This document shows positions 34,238 through 42,348 of a stretch of DNA of 53,672 nt, in pieces; within the stretch, counting starts at the first letter, position 1; each line of letters starts with the position of its first letter. This DNA comes from Streptomyces sp. ISL-66 (lineage in GTDB: Bacteria > Actinomycetota > Actinomycetes > Streptomycetales > Streptomycetaceae). The notes under the pieces were generated by a model, which worked only from the letters and a program-made list of their open reading frames with translations, did no database searches and had not been told where the DNA came from. The position numbers and the translations under genes are program-made. Location: positions 1 to 53,672 of the forward strand of contig NZ_JAGGOW010000115.1 in assembly GCF_018614135.1 (NCBI RefSeq). The letters run 5' to 3'.

Positions 34238-36049
34238 ATGGCGTTCGACCGTAGGACTTTTCTGGGCACTTCGGCTGCTACTGGTGCGGCTGTGGTGTTG
34301 ACGGGGGCCGCGAGCTCCCCGGCCTCGGCGGCCGAGGGGGCGGCGGGTGCCGCTTCGGCGGCGTCGTCGAAGACGTACGCGTTCACGGTGATGGGGACGA
34401 CGGACCTGCACGGGAACGTTTTCAACTGGGACTACTTCACGGACAAGGAGTTCGACGACAAGGCGCACAACGATGTGGGTCTGGCGAAGATCTCCACGCT
34501 GGTGAATCAGGTGCGGGCCGAGAAGGGCCGGCGCAATACGCTGCTGATCGATGCGGGTGACACGATCCAGGGCACGCAGCTGTCGTACTACTACGCGAAG
34601 GTGGATCCGATCACCGCGCGGCGTGGTCCGGTGCATCCGATGGCGCAGGCGATGAATGCGATCGGGTATGACGCGGCGGCGCTGGGGAACCACGAGTTCA
34701 ATTACGGCATTCCGGTGCTGCGGAAGTTCGAGGAGCAGTGTGATTTCCCGCTGCTCGGGGCGAACGCGCTGGATGCCAAGACGTTGCGGCCGGCGTTCCC
34801 GCCGTACAGCATGCACCGGCTGCGTACGCCGCACGGGCGGGATGTGAAGGTGGCGGTGCTGGGTCTGACGAATCCGGGGATCGCGATCTGGGACAAGGCG
34901 AACGTGCAGGGGAAGATGACGTTCCCGGGCCTTGAGGAGCAGGCGGCGAAGTACGTGCCGCGGCTGCGGTCGCTGGGTGCGGATGTGGTGATCGTGTCGG
35001 CGCATTCGGGGTCGAGCGGTACGTCGAGCTACGGCGACCAGTTGCCGTACATCGAGAACGCGGCGGGTCTGGTGGCGGAGCAGGTGCCGGGGATCGACGC
35101 GATCCTGGTGGGGCACGCGCACACGGAGATCCCGGAGTACCGGGTGAAGAACAAGGCGACCGGCAAGGACGTGGTGCTGTCGGAGCCGTTGAAGTGGGGG
35201 CAGCGGCTGACGCTGTTCGACTTCGAGCTGACGTGGGCGAAGGGCTGCTGGTCGGTGGCGAAGGTGTCGGCCCGGGTGCTGAATTCGAATGCGGCGGTGG
35301 AGGACCCGGAGATAGTGCGGCTGCTGTCGGACGAGCACCGCAAGGTCGTGTCGTACGTCAATCAGGTGATCGGGACGTCCACGCAGGCGATGACTTCGGC
35401 GGACGGTCCGGTGAAGGACGTGGCGATCATCGATCTGATCAACCATGTGCAGGCGGAGACGGTGAAGGCCGCTCTCGCGGGTACGGAGTGGGCGGCGCTG
35501 CCGGTGCTGTCGCAGGCTTCGTGTTTCTCGCGGACGGCGTCGATCCCGGCCGGCCAGGTGACGATCAAGGATGCGGCGGGTCTGTATCCGTTCGAGAACA
35601 CGCTGGAGGCGCGGCTGCTGACGGGTGCGCAGATGAAGGCGTATCTGGAGTTCTCGGCGAGGTACTACGTGCGGACGGCGCCGGGTGAGGTGGTGGATCC
35701 CGCGAAGCTGACGAACGCGGAGGGTACGCCGGACTACAACTACGACGCCGTGTACGGGCTCGCGTACGACATCGATGTGTCGCAGCCGGCGGGTTCGCGG
35801 ATCACGGGGCTGTCGTTCCAAGGCAAGCCGGTGGATCCGGCGGCGCAGTTCGTGCTGGCGGTGAACAACTACCGGGCGTCCGGTGGCGGGAACTTCCCGC
35901 ACGTGCCGCAGGCCAGGCAGTTGTGGGCGAATTCGGAGGAAATCCGTAACACGATCATCCAGTGGGTGAAGGCGAAGGGGACGGTGGATCCGGCGCAGTT
36001 CGCGTCGGTGGACTGGCGGCTGACTCGGGCCGGGATACCGGTCTTCTAA
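34238..36049 (+). CDS. Tat-exported 5'-nucleotidase / metallophosphatase
   Basis: A 603-residue bifunctional metallophosphatase/5'-nucleotidase (UshA/CpdB-like). A Tat signal (FDRRTFLGTSAATGAAVVL) is at residues 2-20. The calcineurin-like domain has VMGTTDLHGNVFNWDYF, LIDAGDTIQG, AALGNHEFNYG, VIVSAHSG and LVGHAHTE, which supply the two metal ions. The C-terminal 5'-nucleotidase domain (about 370-590) has QASCFSRTASIPAGQVTIKDAAGLYPFENTLEA. It would hydrolyse nucleotides or cyclic nucleotides outside the cell for phosphate and nucleoside salvage. The ATG at 34238 has AAAGGGGAG 6 nt upstream. It ends 10 bp from the convergent N-hydroxylase gene. Confidence 0.95.
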   Translation: MAFDRRTFLGTSAATGAAVVLTGAASSPASAAEGAAGAASAASSKTYAFTVMGTTDLHGNVFNWDYFTDKEFDDKAHNDVGLAKISTLVNQVRAEKGRRNTLLIDAGDTIQGTQLSYYYAKVDPITARRGPVHPMAQAMNAIGYDAAALGNHEFNYGIPVLRKFEEQCDFPLLGANALDAKTLRPAFPPYSMHRLRTPHGRDVKVAVLGLTNPGIAIWDKANVQGKMTFPGLEEQAAKYVPRLRSLGADVVIVSAHSGSSGTSSYGDQLPYIENAAGLVAEQVPGIDAILVGHAHTEIPEYRVKNKATGKDVVLSEPLKWGQRLTLFDFELTWAKGCWSVAKVSARVLNSNAAVEDPEIVRLLSDEHRKVVSYVNQVIGTSTQAMTSADGPVKDVAIIDLINHVQAETVKAALAGTEWAALPVLSQASCFSRTASIPAGQVTIKDAAGLYPFENTLEARLLTGAQMKAYLEFSARYYVRTAPGEVVDPAKLTNAEGTPDYNYDAVYGLAYDIDVSQPAGSRITGLSFQGKPVDPAAQFVLAVNNYRASGGGNFPHVPQARQLWANSEEIRNTIIQWVKAKGTVDPAQFASVDWRLTRAGIPVF

Positions 36050-36059
36050 ACGTTTCTTC

Positions 36060-37469
36060 TTATGGGTGCTCGACCAGGGGGAGCAGTTCGCCGGCGTGTT
36101 GGGGGCGGGTGTGCTCCCGCTGTTCGAGGCCGAAGGTGGTGAAGGCGGTGCGGGTGGGCTGCGGGTAGGGCTCCTTGCCCGTCAGGGTGTTCAGGATGGC
36201 GGCGCTTCGCCAGGCGGCGAGGCCGAGGTCGGGGGCTCCGACGCCGTGGGTGTGGCGTTCGCCGTTCTGGACGAAGACGCTGCCGGTGACGGTGGGGTCG
36301 AGGTTCATCCGGTAGCGGTCGTCGATGCGGGGGCGGCCGGAGGAGTCTTTGCGCAGGTAGGGGTCGAGGCCTGCGAGGAGGCTGGTGAGCGGTCGCTCCT
36401 TGTAGCCGGTGGCGAGGACGACGGCGTCGGTGGTGATGCGGGAGCGGGTGCCTTGGTCGGTGTGTTCGAGGTGGAGTTCGACCTTGGTGGTGGCGACGCG
36501 GCCGGCGGTGCGGACGCTGACTCCGGGGGTGAGGACGGCGTCGGGCCAGCCTCCGTCGAGGGTGCGGCGGTAGAGCTCTTCGTGGATGGCGGCGATGGTG
36601 CCGGCGTCGATGCCCTTGTGGAGTTGCCATTGGGCGGGGACGAGGCGGTCGCGGACAGGTTCGGGCAGGGAGTGGAAGTAGCGGGTGTAGTCGGGGGTGA
36701 AGTGTTCCAGGCCGAGCTTGGAGTACTCCATGGGGGCGAAGGAGGGGGTGCGGGCGAGCCAGGTGAGGCGTTCGCGGCCGGCGGGGCGGGAGCGGAGCAG
36801 GTCGAGGAAGACCTCGGCTCCGGACTGGCCTGATCCGATGACGGTGACGTGGTCGGCGCCGAGGATGCGCTGCCGGTTGTCGAGGTACTCGGAGGAGTGG
36901 ATCACCGGGACGGTGGGGGCTTCGGCGAGGGGGCGCAGCGGTTCGGGAACGTAGGGGGCGGTGCCGATGCCGAGGGCGAGGTTGCGGGTGTAGGTGCGGC
37001 CGAGGGCTTCGGCTTCTCCGTCGGCGTCGAGTTGGGTGAAGTCGACTTCGAAGAGGTCGCGTTCGGGGTTCCAGCGGACGGCGTCGACTTGGTGGCCGAA
37101 GTGGAGTCCGGGGAGGCGGCCGGCGACCCAGCGGCAGTAGGCGTCGTATTCGGCGCGTTGGATGTGGAAGCGCTCGGCGAAGTAGAAGGGGAAGAGTCGT
37201 TCCTTGTGCTTGAGGTAGCTGAGGAAGGACCAGGGGCTGGTGGGGTCGGCGAGGGTGACGAGGTCGGCGAGGAAGGGGACTTGGAGGGTGGCTCCGTCGA
37301 TGAGGAGTCCGGGGTGCCAGCGGAAGTCGCGGCGCTGGTCGTAGAAGGCGGTGGCGAGTTCTCCGGCGCCTTGCTGGGGCAGGCCGTGGGCGAGGGCCGC
37401 GAGGGAGAGGTTGAAGGGTCCGATGCCGATTCCGACGAGGTCGTGGGGTGCATCGAGGTGGGCGGTCAT
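36060..37469 (-). CDS. Lysine/ornithine/diamine N-hydroxylase (FAD-dependent)
   Basis: A 469-residue flavin N-hydroxylating monooxygenase of the IucD/SidA/DesB family. The FAD motif is GIGIGPFNLSLAA (about 13-25), with DFRWHPGLLIDGATLQVPFLADL, the NADPH-binding VTVIGSGQSGAEVFLDLL (about 208-225) and LATGYKERPL (about 355). It would hydroxylate the side-chain amine of Lys, Orn or a diamine such as cadaverine, giving hydroxamate precursors. It overlaps the upstream PLP-decarboxylase gene by 4 bp (ATGA), so the two act together, as desA and desB do in desferrioxamine synthesis. No acyltransferase or siderophore synthetase gene is adjacent. No obvious iron box was seen. Confidence 0.93.
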   Translation of the reverse strand: MTAHLDAPHDLVGIGIGPFNLSLAALAHGLPQQGAGELATAFYDQRRDFRWHPGLLIDGATLQVPFLADLVTLADPTSPWSFLSYLKHKERLFPFYFAERFHIQRAEYDAYCRWVAGRLPGLHFGHQVDAVRWNPERDLFEVDFTQLDADGEAEALGRTYTRNLALGIGTAPYVPEPLRPLAEAPTVPVIHSSEYLDNRQRILGADHVTVIGSGQSGAEVFLDLLRSRPAGRERLTWLARTPSFAPMEYSKLGLEHFTPDYTRYFHSLPEPVRDRLVPAQWQLHKGIDAGTIAAIHEELYRRTLDGGWPDAVLTPGVSVRTAGRVATTKVELHLEHTDQGTRSRITTDAVVLATGYKERPLTSLLAGLDPYLRKDSSGRPRIDDRYRMNLDPTVTGSVFVQNGERHTHGVGAPDLGLAAWRSAAILNTLTGKEPYPQPTRTAFTTFGLEQREHTRPQHAGELLPLVEHP

Positions 37470-38863
37470 CGGTGGGTGCTGCCTTCCAGGAGGTGGACGA
37501 GGGTGTCCAGGTCACCCGCGGTGGTGTGGGGGTTGAGCAGGGTGGCTTTGAGCCACAGGCGGCCGTCGGCGGTGGCGCGGCCCAGGACGGCTGTGCCGTC
37601 GTGGAGGAGGGTGCGGCGCAGGGCGGCGAGTGCGGTGTCGTCGGCGTGGGTGGGCCGGAACAGGACGGTGCTGATGGTGGGTGCCGCGTGGAGTTCGAAG
37701 GCGGGGTGGGCTTCGAGGAGTCGGGCGAGCCGGTCGGCGAGGGCACAGGTGCGGTCGATGAGGTGGGTGAGTCCGTCTCGGCCGAGCGAGCGCAGGGTGG
37801 CCGCGATTTTGAAGGCGTCTGCGCGGCGGGTGGTGCGCAGGGAGCGGCCGAGGAGGTCGGGGAGGCCGGCTTCGGTGTCGTCTTCGGCGTTGAGGTAGTC
37901 GGCCTGGTGGGCGAGGGGTGTCAGGAGGGTGGTGTCGGGGACGGCGAGGAGTCCAGCGGCGACAGGTTGCCAGCCGAGTTTGTGGAGGTCGAGGGTGATC
38001 GAGCGGGCTCGGTTCAGGCCGGCGAGTTTGTGGCGGTGGCGGGGGCTGAGGGCGAGGAGGCCGCCGTATGCGGCGTCGACGTGGAGGTCGGCGCGGTGTT
38101 GGTCGCAGAGGTCGGCGAGGGTGTCGAGGGGGTCGATGAGTCCGGCGTCGGTGGTGCCGGCGGTGGCGGTGACGAGGACGGGGCCGGTGGTGGTGGCGAG
38201 GGCTTCGGCGAGGGTGGCGGGGGTCAGGGTCCCGGTGGGGGTGGGGAGGCTGCGGGTGGGTGGCAGGCCGAGGAGCCAGGCGGCGCGGGGGATGGAGTGG
38301 TGGGCGTTGGCGCCGTGCAGGACGGTGAGGTGGGGTCCGTGGCGTTCGCGGGCGAGGAGCAGGGCGAGTTGGTTGGCTTCGGTTCCGCCGGTGGTGAGGA
38401 CGGCGTCGGGGTGGGGGGTGGCGTAGAACTCGGCGGCGAGGGTGCGGGTGAGGAGCGCTTCGATGGCGGAGGCGGCGGGGGCCTGGTCCCAGGAGTCGAG
38501 GGAGGGGTTGAGGGCGCTGGCGGCGAGGTCGGCGGCGGCCGCGACGGCGAGGGGTGGGCAGTGCAGGTGGGCGGCGCAGAGGGGGTGGGCGGGGTCGGCG
38601 GCGCCTTCGGCGAGGGTGTGGACGAGGGTCCGTAGTGCTTCGTGGTCGCCGTGGCCGTGGTCGGGGAGTAGGTCGCCGAGTGCGGTTTCGACGCGGGCGG
38701 TCACGGTGTGGGGTCCGCCGGCGGGGAGGGGGCCGCGGCGGGCTCGGGTTCCGGTGGCCAGGGCGTCGAGGACGATGGCGAGGAGGGGCCGCAGGGCGTC
38801 GGGGCCCTGTGCGCCGCCGGCGAGCGGGGCTGTGCCTCTGCCTGTGCCGGGGGGCGCTGTCAT
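37466..38863 (-). CDS. Group II PLP-dependent decarboxylase (DesA/DDC-like)
   Basis: A 465-residue pyridoxal-phosphate decarboxylase of the aromatic-amino-acid/diaminobutyrate/DesA group. ASALNPSLDSWDQAPAAS (about 115-132) is the substrate-side segment typical of DesA-type lysine decarboxylases. Also visible are TTGGTEANQLALLLARE, HVDAAYGGLLALS (PLP-ring Asp and Ala, about 261-273) and the Schiff-base Lys in LDLHKLGWQP (Lys295). The C-terminal domain ends LKATLLNPHTTAGDLDTLV. Coupling to the N-hydroxylase suggests decarboxylation of Lys (or Orn/diaminobutyrate) to a diamine that is then N-hydroxylated; the amino acid is inferred. The N-terminal 50 residues are low-complexity. Starts at the ATG at 38863. 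Confidence 0.92.
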   Translation of the reverse strand: MTAPPGTGRGTAPLAGGAQGPDALRPLLAIVLDALATGTRARRGPLPAGGPHTVTARVETALGDLLPDHGHGDHEALRTLVHTLAEGAADPAHPLCAAHLHCPPLAVAAAADLAASALNPSLDSWDQAPAASAIEALLTRTLAAEFYATPHPDAVLTTGGTEANQLALLLARERHGPHLTVLHGANAHHSIPRAAWLLGLPPTRSLPTPTGTLTPATLAEALATTTGPVLVTATAGTTDAGLIDPLDTLADLCDQHRADLHVDAAYGGLLALSPRHRHKLAGLNRARSITLDLHKLGWQPVAAGLLAVPDTTLLTPLAHQADYLNAEDDTEAGLPDLLGRSLRTTRRADAFKIAATLRSLGRDGLTHLIDRTCALADRLARLLEAHPAFELHAAPTISTVLFRPTHADDTALAALRRTLLHDGTAVLGRATADGRLWLKATLLNPHTTAGDLDTLVHLLEGSTHR

Positions 38864-39143
38864 GCGGTGGTGTCCTCACGGGGAACGGGTCGGCGGCGGG
38901 TGTTGCCCTGGTGACGGGGCGGGGCACCCGGGCGGTACAACGATCAGACCGGAATGGGGTAACCGCCGGGGTTTGTCGCGGGGTGATTTCAAGCCGCCGG
39001 CCTTGTTGTCATTCCGGCCGGTTGGTGGACCTCGGGGCGGCGGGGGCCGGCCGCCGGTTCGCGGCAGACCGGGCAAAAGGGCAGGACCCCGCTCTCCCGG
39101 GTCGGGAGGGCAGGGTCCTGTGGAGGGCGCGGGGGACGCGGGG
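38864..39143. other. Intergenic region upstream of the decarboxylase gene
   Basis: A 280-bp gap that must hold the promoter of the decarboxylase/N-hydroxylase pair. No DmdR1/IdeR-type iron box (TTAGGTTAGGCT-like) was found on either strand. Short inverted elements ccggaatg/cattccgg are present near 38952 and 39011 but are not distinctive. The right end contains the pepN terminator. Confidence 0.5.
39082..39120 (-). terminator. pepN terminator
   Basis: Nested hairpin: outer stem caggaccc (39082-39089) with gggtcctg (39113-39120), inner stem ctcccg (39094-39099) with cgggag (39103-39108). On the minus strand it is followed by cccttttgc, a short T-run. It lies 24 nt after the pepN stop. Confidence 0.75.
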
Positions 39144-41744
39144 TCAGGGGTGGGTGCGCAGGGCTCGGGCCAGGTCGTCGAGGTGGTCGGTGAGCTTGCG
39201 GCGCAGGAGGGGGGTGATGGCGGGGTCGGTCAGGCTGGTGCGTCCGGCTTGGAGGTTGGCTTCGGTGATCTCGTGGCCGGGGAGGGCCCAGCGGCCGGCC
39301 GCGTCGGCGATGGCGGCACCTCGGCGGGCGGCGAGGGTGACGGCTTCGGCGTAGGCGCGGGGTACGTACTCGCGTACGAGATCGGCCTGTTCGGGCTGCC
39401 AGAAGCCCTGGGCGGTGGCGGTGAAGAGGTAGTTGGAGAGGGTGTCGTCGTGGAAGAGGCGGTCCCAGGCGGCGGCTTTGGCCTCGGCGGTGGGCAGGGC
39501 GGCGCGGCAGCGGGCGGCGCCTTCCTGGCCGGTGGCGCTGGGGTCGGCGGCGAGGGCTTCGGCGATGTCGTTCTCGTCGGCGGCGCCCAGTACGGACAGG
39601 CGGCCCAGGATGCGCCAGCGCAGTTCGGGATCGAGTTCGGGGCCGCCGGGGACGGTGCCTTCGGCGAGCCAGGCGGCCACGGTGTCGGGCTGGGTGGCGC
39701 TGTCGATGAGGGTGCGGACGGCGACGAGCCGCAGGCCGGGCTCGGAGCCGTCCTCGGTGCGCCGTAGCAGGGCGCGGGCGATGGAGGTGAGGGTGGCGAG
39801 GGCGCCGGTGCGGTGTTCGGGGGTGAGGTAGCGGACGGCGATCTGGGTGCGGGCGAAGCCGAGTACGTTCTGGACGATCTCCAGGTCGGTCTCCGCCTCT
39901 ACGTGGGCTTCGGCGGTGGCCAGGTAGTCGGCGGCGGCCAGTTCGCCGTCGCGGACCATGTCGCGCAGGGAGTTCCAGACGACGGCGCGGGTGAGCGGGT
40001 CGGGGAGGCGGGAGATGCCGCGCAGGGCGGTTTCCAGGGAGGTTTCGTCGAGGCGGACCTTGGCGTAGGTGAGGTCGCCGTCGTTGAGGACGAGGAGGGC
40101 GGGGCGGGGGCCGCCGACGGAGAGGATCTCGTCGGAGGGGACGTCGAGGGCGAGGACCTCGCGGGCTTCGAGGGCGCCGTCGGGGGCGCGGTCGTAGAGG
40201 CCGGCGGCGATGTGGTGGGGGCGGCTTCCGGTGCGGTCGACGGTGAGGGTCCATCCCGCGGGCCCGTCGGCGGGGACTTCGATGCGCGGGGTGAGGGTGT
40301 CGATCCCGGTGGTGCGCAGCCAGATCTCGGCCCAGGCGTGGACGTCGCGGTCGGTGTGGGCGGCGAGGGAGTCCACGAAGTCGGCGAGGGAGGCGTTGGC
40401 GAACTTGTGGCGGGCGAAGTGGGTGTTGATCCCGGCCAGGAAGTCCTTCTCACCGAGCCAGGCGACGAGTTGGCGCAGCGCGGAGGCGCCCTTGGCGTAG
40501 GAGATGCCATCGAAGTTGAGGAGGGCGGAGGCGGTGTCGGGGACTGCGGCGGCGTCGGGGGCGACGGGGTGGGTGGAGGGGCGTTGGTCGGCGTCGTAGC
40601 CCCAGGGCTTGCGTTCCATGCCGAAGCCGGTCCAGGTCTCGGTGAAGCGGGTGGCCTCGATGAGGGTCTGGTAACCCATGTATTCGGCGAAGGACTCGTT
40701 GAGCCAGATGTCGTCCCACCAGCTGAGGGTGACGAGGTCGCCGAACCACATGTGGGCCATCTCGTGGGCGATGGTCACGGCGCGCCGCTGGCGTTCGTTG
40801 TCGGTGACGGCGGAGCGGAAGACGTATTCGTCGCGGAAGGTGACCAGGCCGGGGTTCTCCATGGCGCCCGCGTTGAACTCGGGGACGAAGGCCTGGTCGT
40901 AGGAGTCGAAGGGGTAGGGCTCGCTGAACTTCTCGTGGAAGCGGTCGTAACAGGCGGTGGTGATGCCGAGGATCTCGGTCGCGTCCGCGTCGAGGTACGG
41001 GGCGAGGGAGCGGCGGCAGTGGATGCCGAAGGGGAGCCCGGCGTGCTCGGTCCGGACGCTGTGCCAGGGGCCGGCGGCGACGGCGGCGAGGTAGGTGGAG
41101 ATGACGGGGGTGGGGGCGGACTTCCAGATGCCGGCCTCGGCGACGGAGCCGTCGCCCGAGCCGTCACCCGGGCCGTCACCCGGGCCGTCACCCGGGCCGT
41201 CACCCGGGCCGTCGCCAGAACCCGCGCCGCCCTCGCCGAGGCGCTCGCCGACGCGTGTGGTGACGCCGTTGGCGAGGACCGTCCAGTGCGCGGGGGCGGT
41301 GACGGTGAACTCGAAGACGGCCTTGAGGTCGGGCTGGTCGAAGGCCGGGAAGACCCGCTGGACGTCGTCCAGGAACATCTGGGTGTAGACGTACGTCTCC
41401 CCGTCCGCGGGGTCGGTGAAGCGGTGGAGGCCTTCTCCGGTGCGGGAGTAGTGCATGCGGGCGTCGACGCGGAGCTCGTGGGGGCCTTCGGTGAGGCCGG
41501 TGAGCGGGAAGCGGCCGTCGTCGAGGGCGGCGGGGTCCAGGGGGTGTCCGTCGAGTCGTACGGAGCGCAGTTCGTCCGGTTTCAGCTCGAGGAAGGTGTC
41601 TCCGGCGGCGCGGGCGGCGAACCGGATGACGGTGCTGGACTCGAAGGTGTCGTCGCCGGTGGTGAGGTCGAGGGTGACTTCGTAGTGGCGGACGTCGAGG
41701 AGCCGGGCTCGGAGCTGCGCTTCGTTGCGCGTCAGTGCGGACAT
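39144..41744 (-). CDS. pepN: Aminopeptidase N (M1 family)
   Basis: An 866-residue zinc aminopeptidase removing N-terminal residues from peptides. The substrate motif GAMENPGLVTFRDEY is near residue 292. The zinc motif is VTIAHEMAHMWFGDLV (HExxH, near 326) with the third ligand in WLNESFAEYMGY. The C-terminal ERAP1-like helical domain spans about 530-850. The start is the ATG at 41744 (SALTRNEAQLRARLLDVRHYEV); an open frame to 42308 runs antisense to chorismate mutase. Residues about 175-198 are GDGP/GDGS repeats encoded by a 12-bp tandem repeat (separate entry), an insertion before IWKSAPTPVISTYL not expected in this enzyme. Confidence 0.96.
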   Translation of the reverse strand: MSALTRNEAQLRARLLDVRHYEVTLDLTTGDDTFESSTVIRFAARAAGDTFLELKPDELRSVRLDGHPLDPAALDDGRFPLTGLTEGPHELRVDARMHYSRTGEGLHRFTDPADGETYVYTQMFLDDVQRVFPAFDQPDLKAVFEFTVTAPAHWTVLANGVTTRVGERLGEGGAGSGDGPGDGPGDGPGDGPGDGSGDGSVAEAGIWKSAPTPVISTYLAAVAAGPWHSVRTEHAGLPFGIHCRRSLAPYLDADATEILGITTACYDRFHEKFSEPYPFDSYDQAFVPEFNAGAMENPGLVTFRDEYVFRSAVTDNERQRRAVTIAHEMAHMWFGDLVTLSWWDDIWLNESFAEYMGYQTLIEATRFTETWTGFGMERKPWGYDADQRPSTHPVAPDAAAVPDTASALLNFDGISYAKGASALRQLVAWLGEKDFLAGINTHFARHKFANASLADFVDSLAAHTDRDVHAWAEIWLRTTGIDTLTPRIEVPADGPAGWTLTVDRTGSRPHHIAAGLYDRAPDGALEAREVLALDVPSDEILSVGGPRPALLVLNDGDLTYAKVRLDETSLETALRGISRLPDPLTRAVVWNSLRDMVRDGELAAADYLATAEAHVEAETDLEIVQNVLGFARTQIAVRYLTPEHRTGALATLTSIARALLRRTEDGSEPGLRLVAVRTLIDSATQPDTVAAWLAEGTVPGGPELDPELRWRILGRLSVLGAADENDIAEALAADPSATGQEGAARCRAALPTAEAKAAAWDRLFHDDTLSNYLFTATAQGFWQPEQADLVREYVPRAYAEAVTLAARRGAAIADAAGRWALPGHEITEANLQAGRTSLTDPAITPLLRRKLTDHLDDLARALRTHP
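41149..41220 (-). repeat. 12-bp tandem repeat inside pepN
   Basis: Six consecutive 12-bp units. Four are exact (ccgtcacccggg, 41161-41208), and the flanking units at 41149 and 41209 are degenerate. The repeat keeps the reading frame and encodes Gly-Asp-Gly-Pro/Ser units. Confidence 0.9.
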
Positions 41745-41794
41745 GGGCCCATGCTGCCGGATGGCGGCGCCGGGCCCCAGTGGCCCCCGGGGTT

Positions 41795-42106
41795 CTACTC
41801 TTCGCCCGCGGCGATCGTCTCGTGGTGGCGGATGACCTCGGCGATGATGAAGTTGAGGAGCTTCTCGGCGAAGGCGGGGTCGAGTTTGGCGTTCTCGGCG
41901 AGCTGGCGCAGCCGGGCGATCTGGCTGGCCTCGCGGCCCGGGTCGGCCGGGGGCAGCTGGTGGCGGGCCTTGAGGTGGCCCACCTGCTGGGTGCACTTGA
42001 AGCGCTCGGCGAGCATGTGCACCACGGCCGCGTCGATGTTGTCGATGCTGTCCCTCAGACGGGCCAGCTCGGCGGTGACGGTCTCGTCGATGTCGCTGGT
42101 GTTCAT
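41795..42106 (-). CDS. Chorismate mutase (AroQ type)
   Basis: A 103-residue all-helical chorismate mutase, converting chorismate to prephenate for Phe and Tyr synthesis. Helix 1 is ELARLRDSIDNIDAAVVHMLAERFKCTQQVGHLKARH, with the catalytic Arg and Lys of the AroQ fold. The segment PPADPGREASQIARLRQLAENAKLDPAFAEKLLNFIIAEVIRHHE supplies the second basic and polar site residues. Free-standing AroQ enzymes of this length are common in actinobacteria. The ATG at 42106 has no clear ribosome-binding site; a TATTCT hexamer only 8 nt upstream suggests a leaderless or near-leaderless mRNA. Confidence 0.93.
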   Translation of the reverse strand: MNTSDIDETVTAELARLRDSIDNIDAAVVHMLAERFKCTQQVGHLKARHQLPPADPGREASQIARLRQLAENAKLDPAFAEKLLNFIIAEVIRHHETIAAGEE

Positions 42107-42114
42107 GGTTCCCG

Positions 42115-42120
42115 AGAATA
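42115..42120 (-). promoter_or_regulatory. Possible -10 element for a leaderless chorismate mutase mRNA
   Basis: TATTCT on the minus strand (42120-42115) ends 8 nt before the ATG at 42106. In Streptomyces, a TAnnnT element this close to the start codon usually indicates a leaderless transcript. No matching -35 was seen. Confidence 0.35.
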
Positions 42121-42179
42121 CGTGGCGTGCGCGGGTGGTTCGCCGGCCGGCCGGTCAGTGAGACGGGGCGCTGTCCGGA

Positions 42180-42348
42180 TCCGGACCGCCCCTCCGTCCG
42201 GACCGCCCCTCCGTCCGGACCGCCCCTCCGTCCGGACCGCCCCTCCGTCCGGACCGCCCCTCCGTCCGAGCCGCCCCCTCCGTCCGGACCACCTCTCTGT
42301 CCGGCCACCTCTCTGTCCGGCCGCTTCTCTGTCCGGACCGCCCTTCTA
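42180..42348. repeat. 17-bp tandem repeat array
   Basis: Five exact copies of tccggaccgcccctccg begin at 42180, 42197, 42214, 42231 and 42248. They are followed by diverging 16-18 bp units to about 42348. The array fills most of the gap between chorismate mutase and the sensor kinase and reaches the 3' end of the kinase gene. No spacers are present, so it is not a CRISPR array. Confidence 0.9.

Noticed and set aside
38864..39143. Iron box (DmdR1/IdeR type) upstream of the decarboxylase/N-hydroxylase pair
   Set aside because: No TTAGGTTAGGCT-like 19-mer was found on either strand by eye.
39144..42308. Aminopeptidase N start at 42308 (1054 residues)
   Set aside because: The extra 188 residues are the antisense of the tandem repeat and the chorismate mutase gene; the M1 family start is at 41744.
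42180..42348. CRISPR array
   Set aside because: The 17-bp units abut with no spacers, and no cas genes are nearby.
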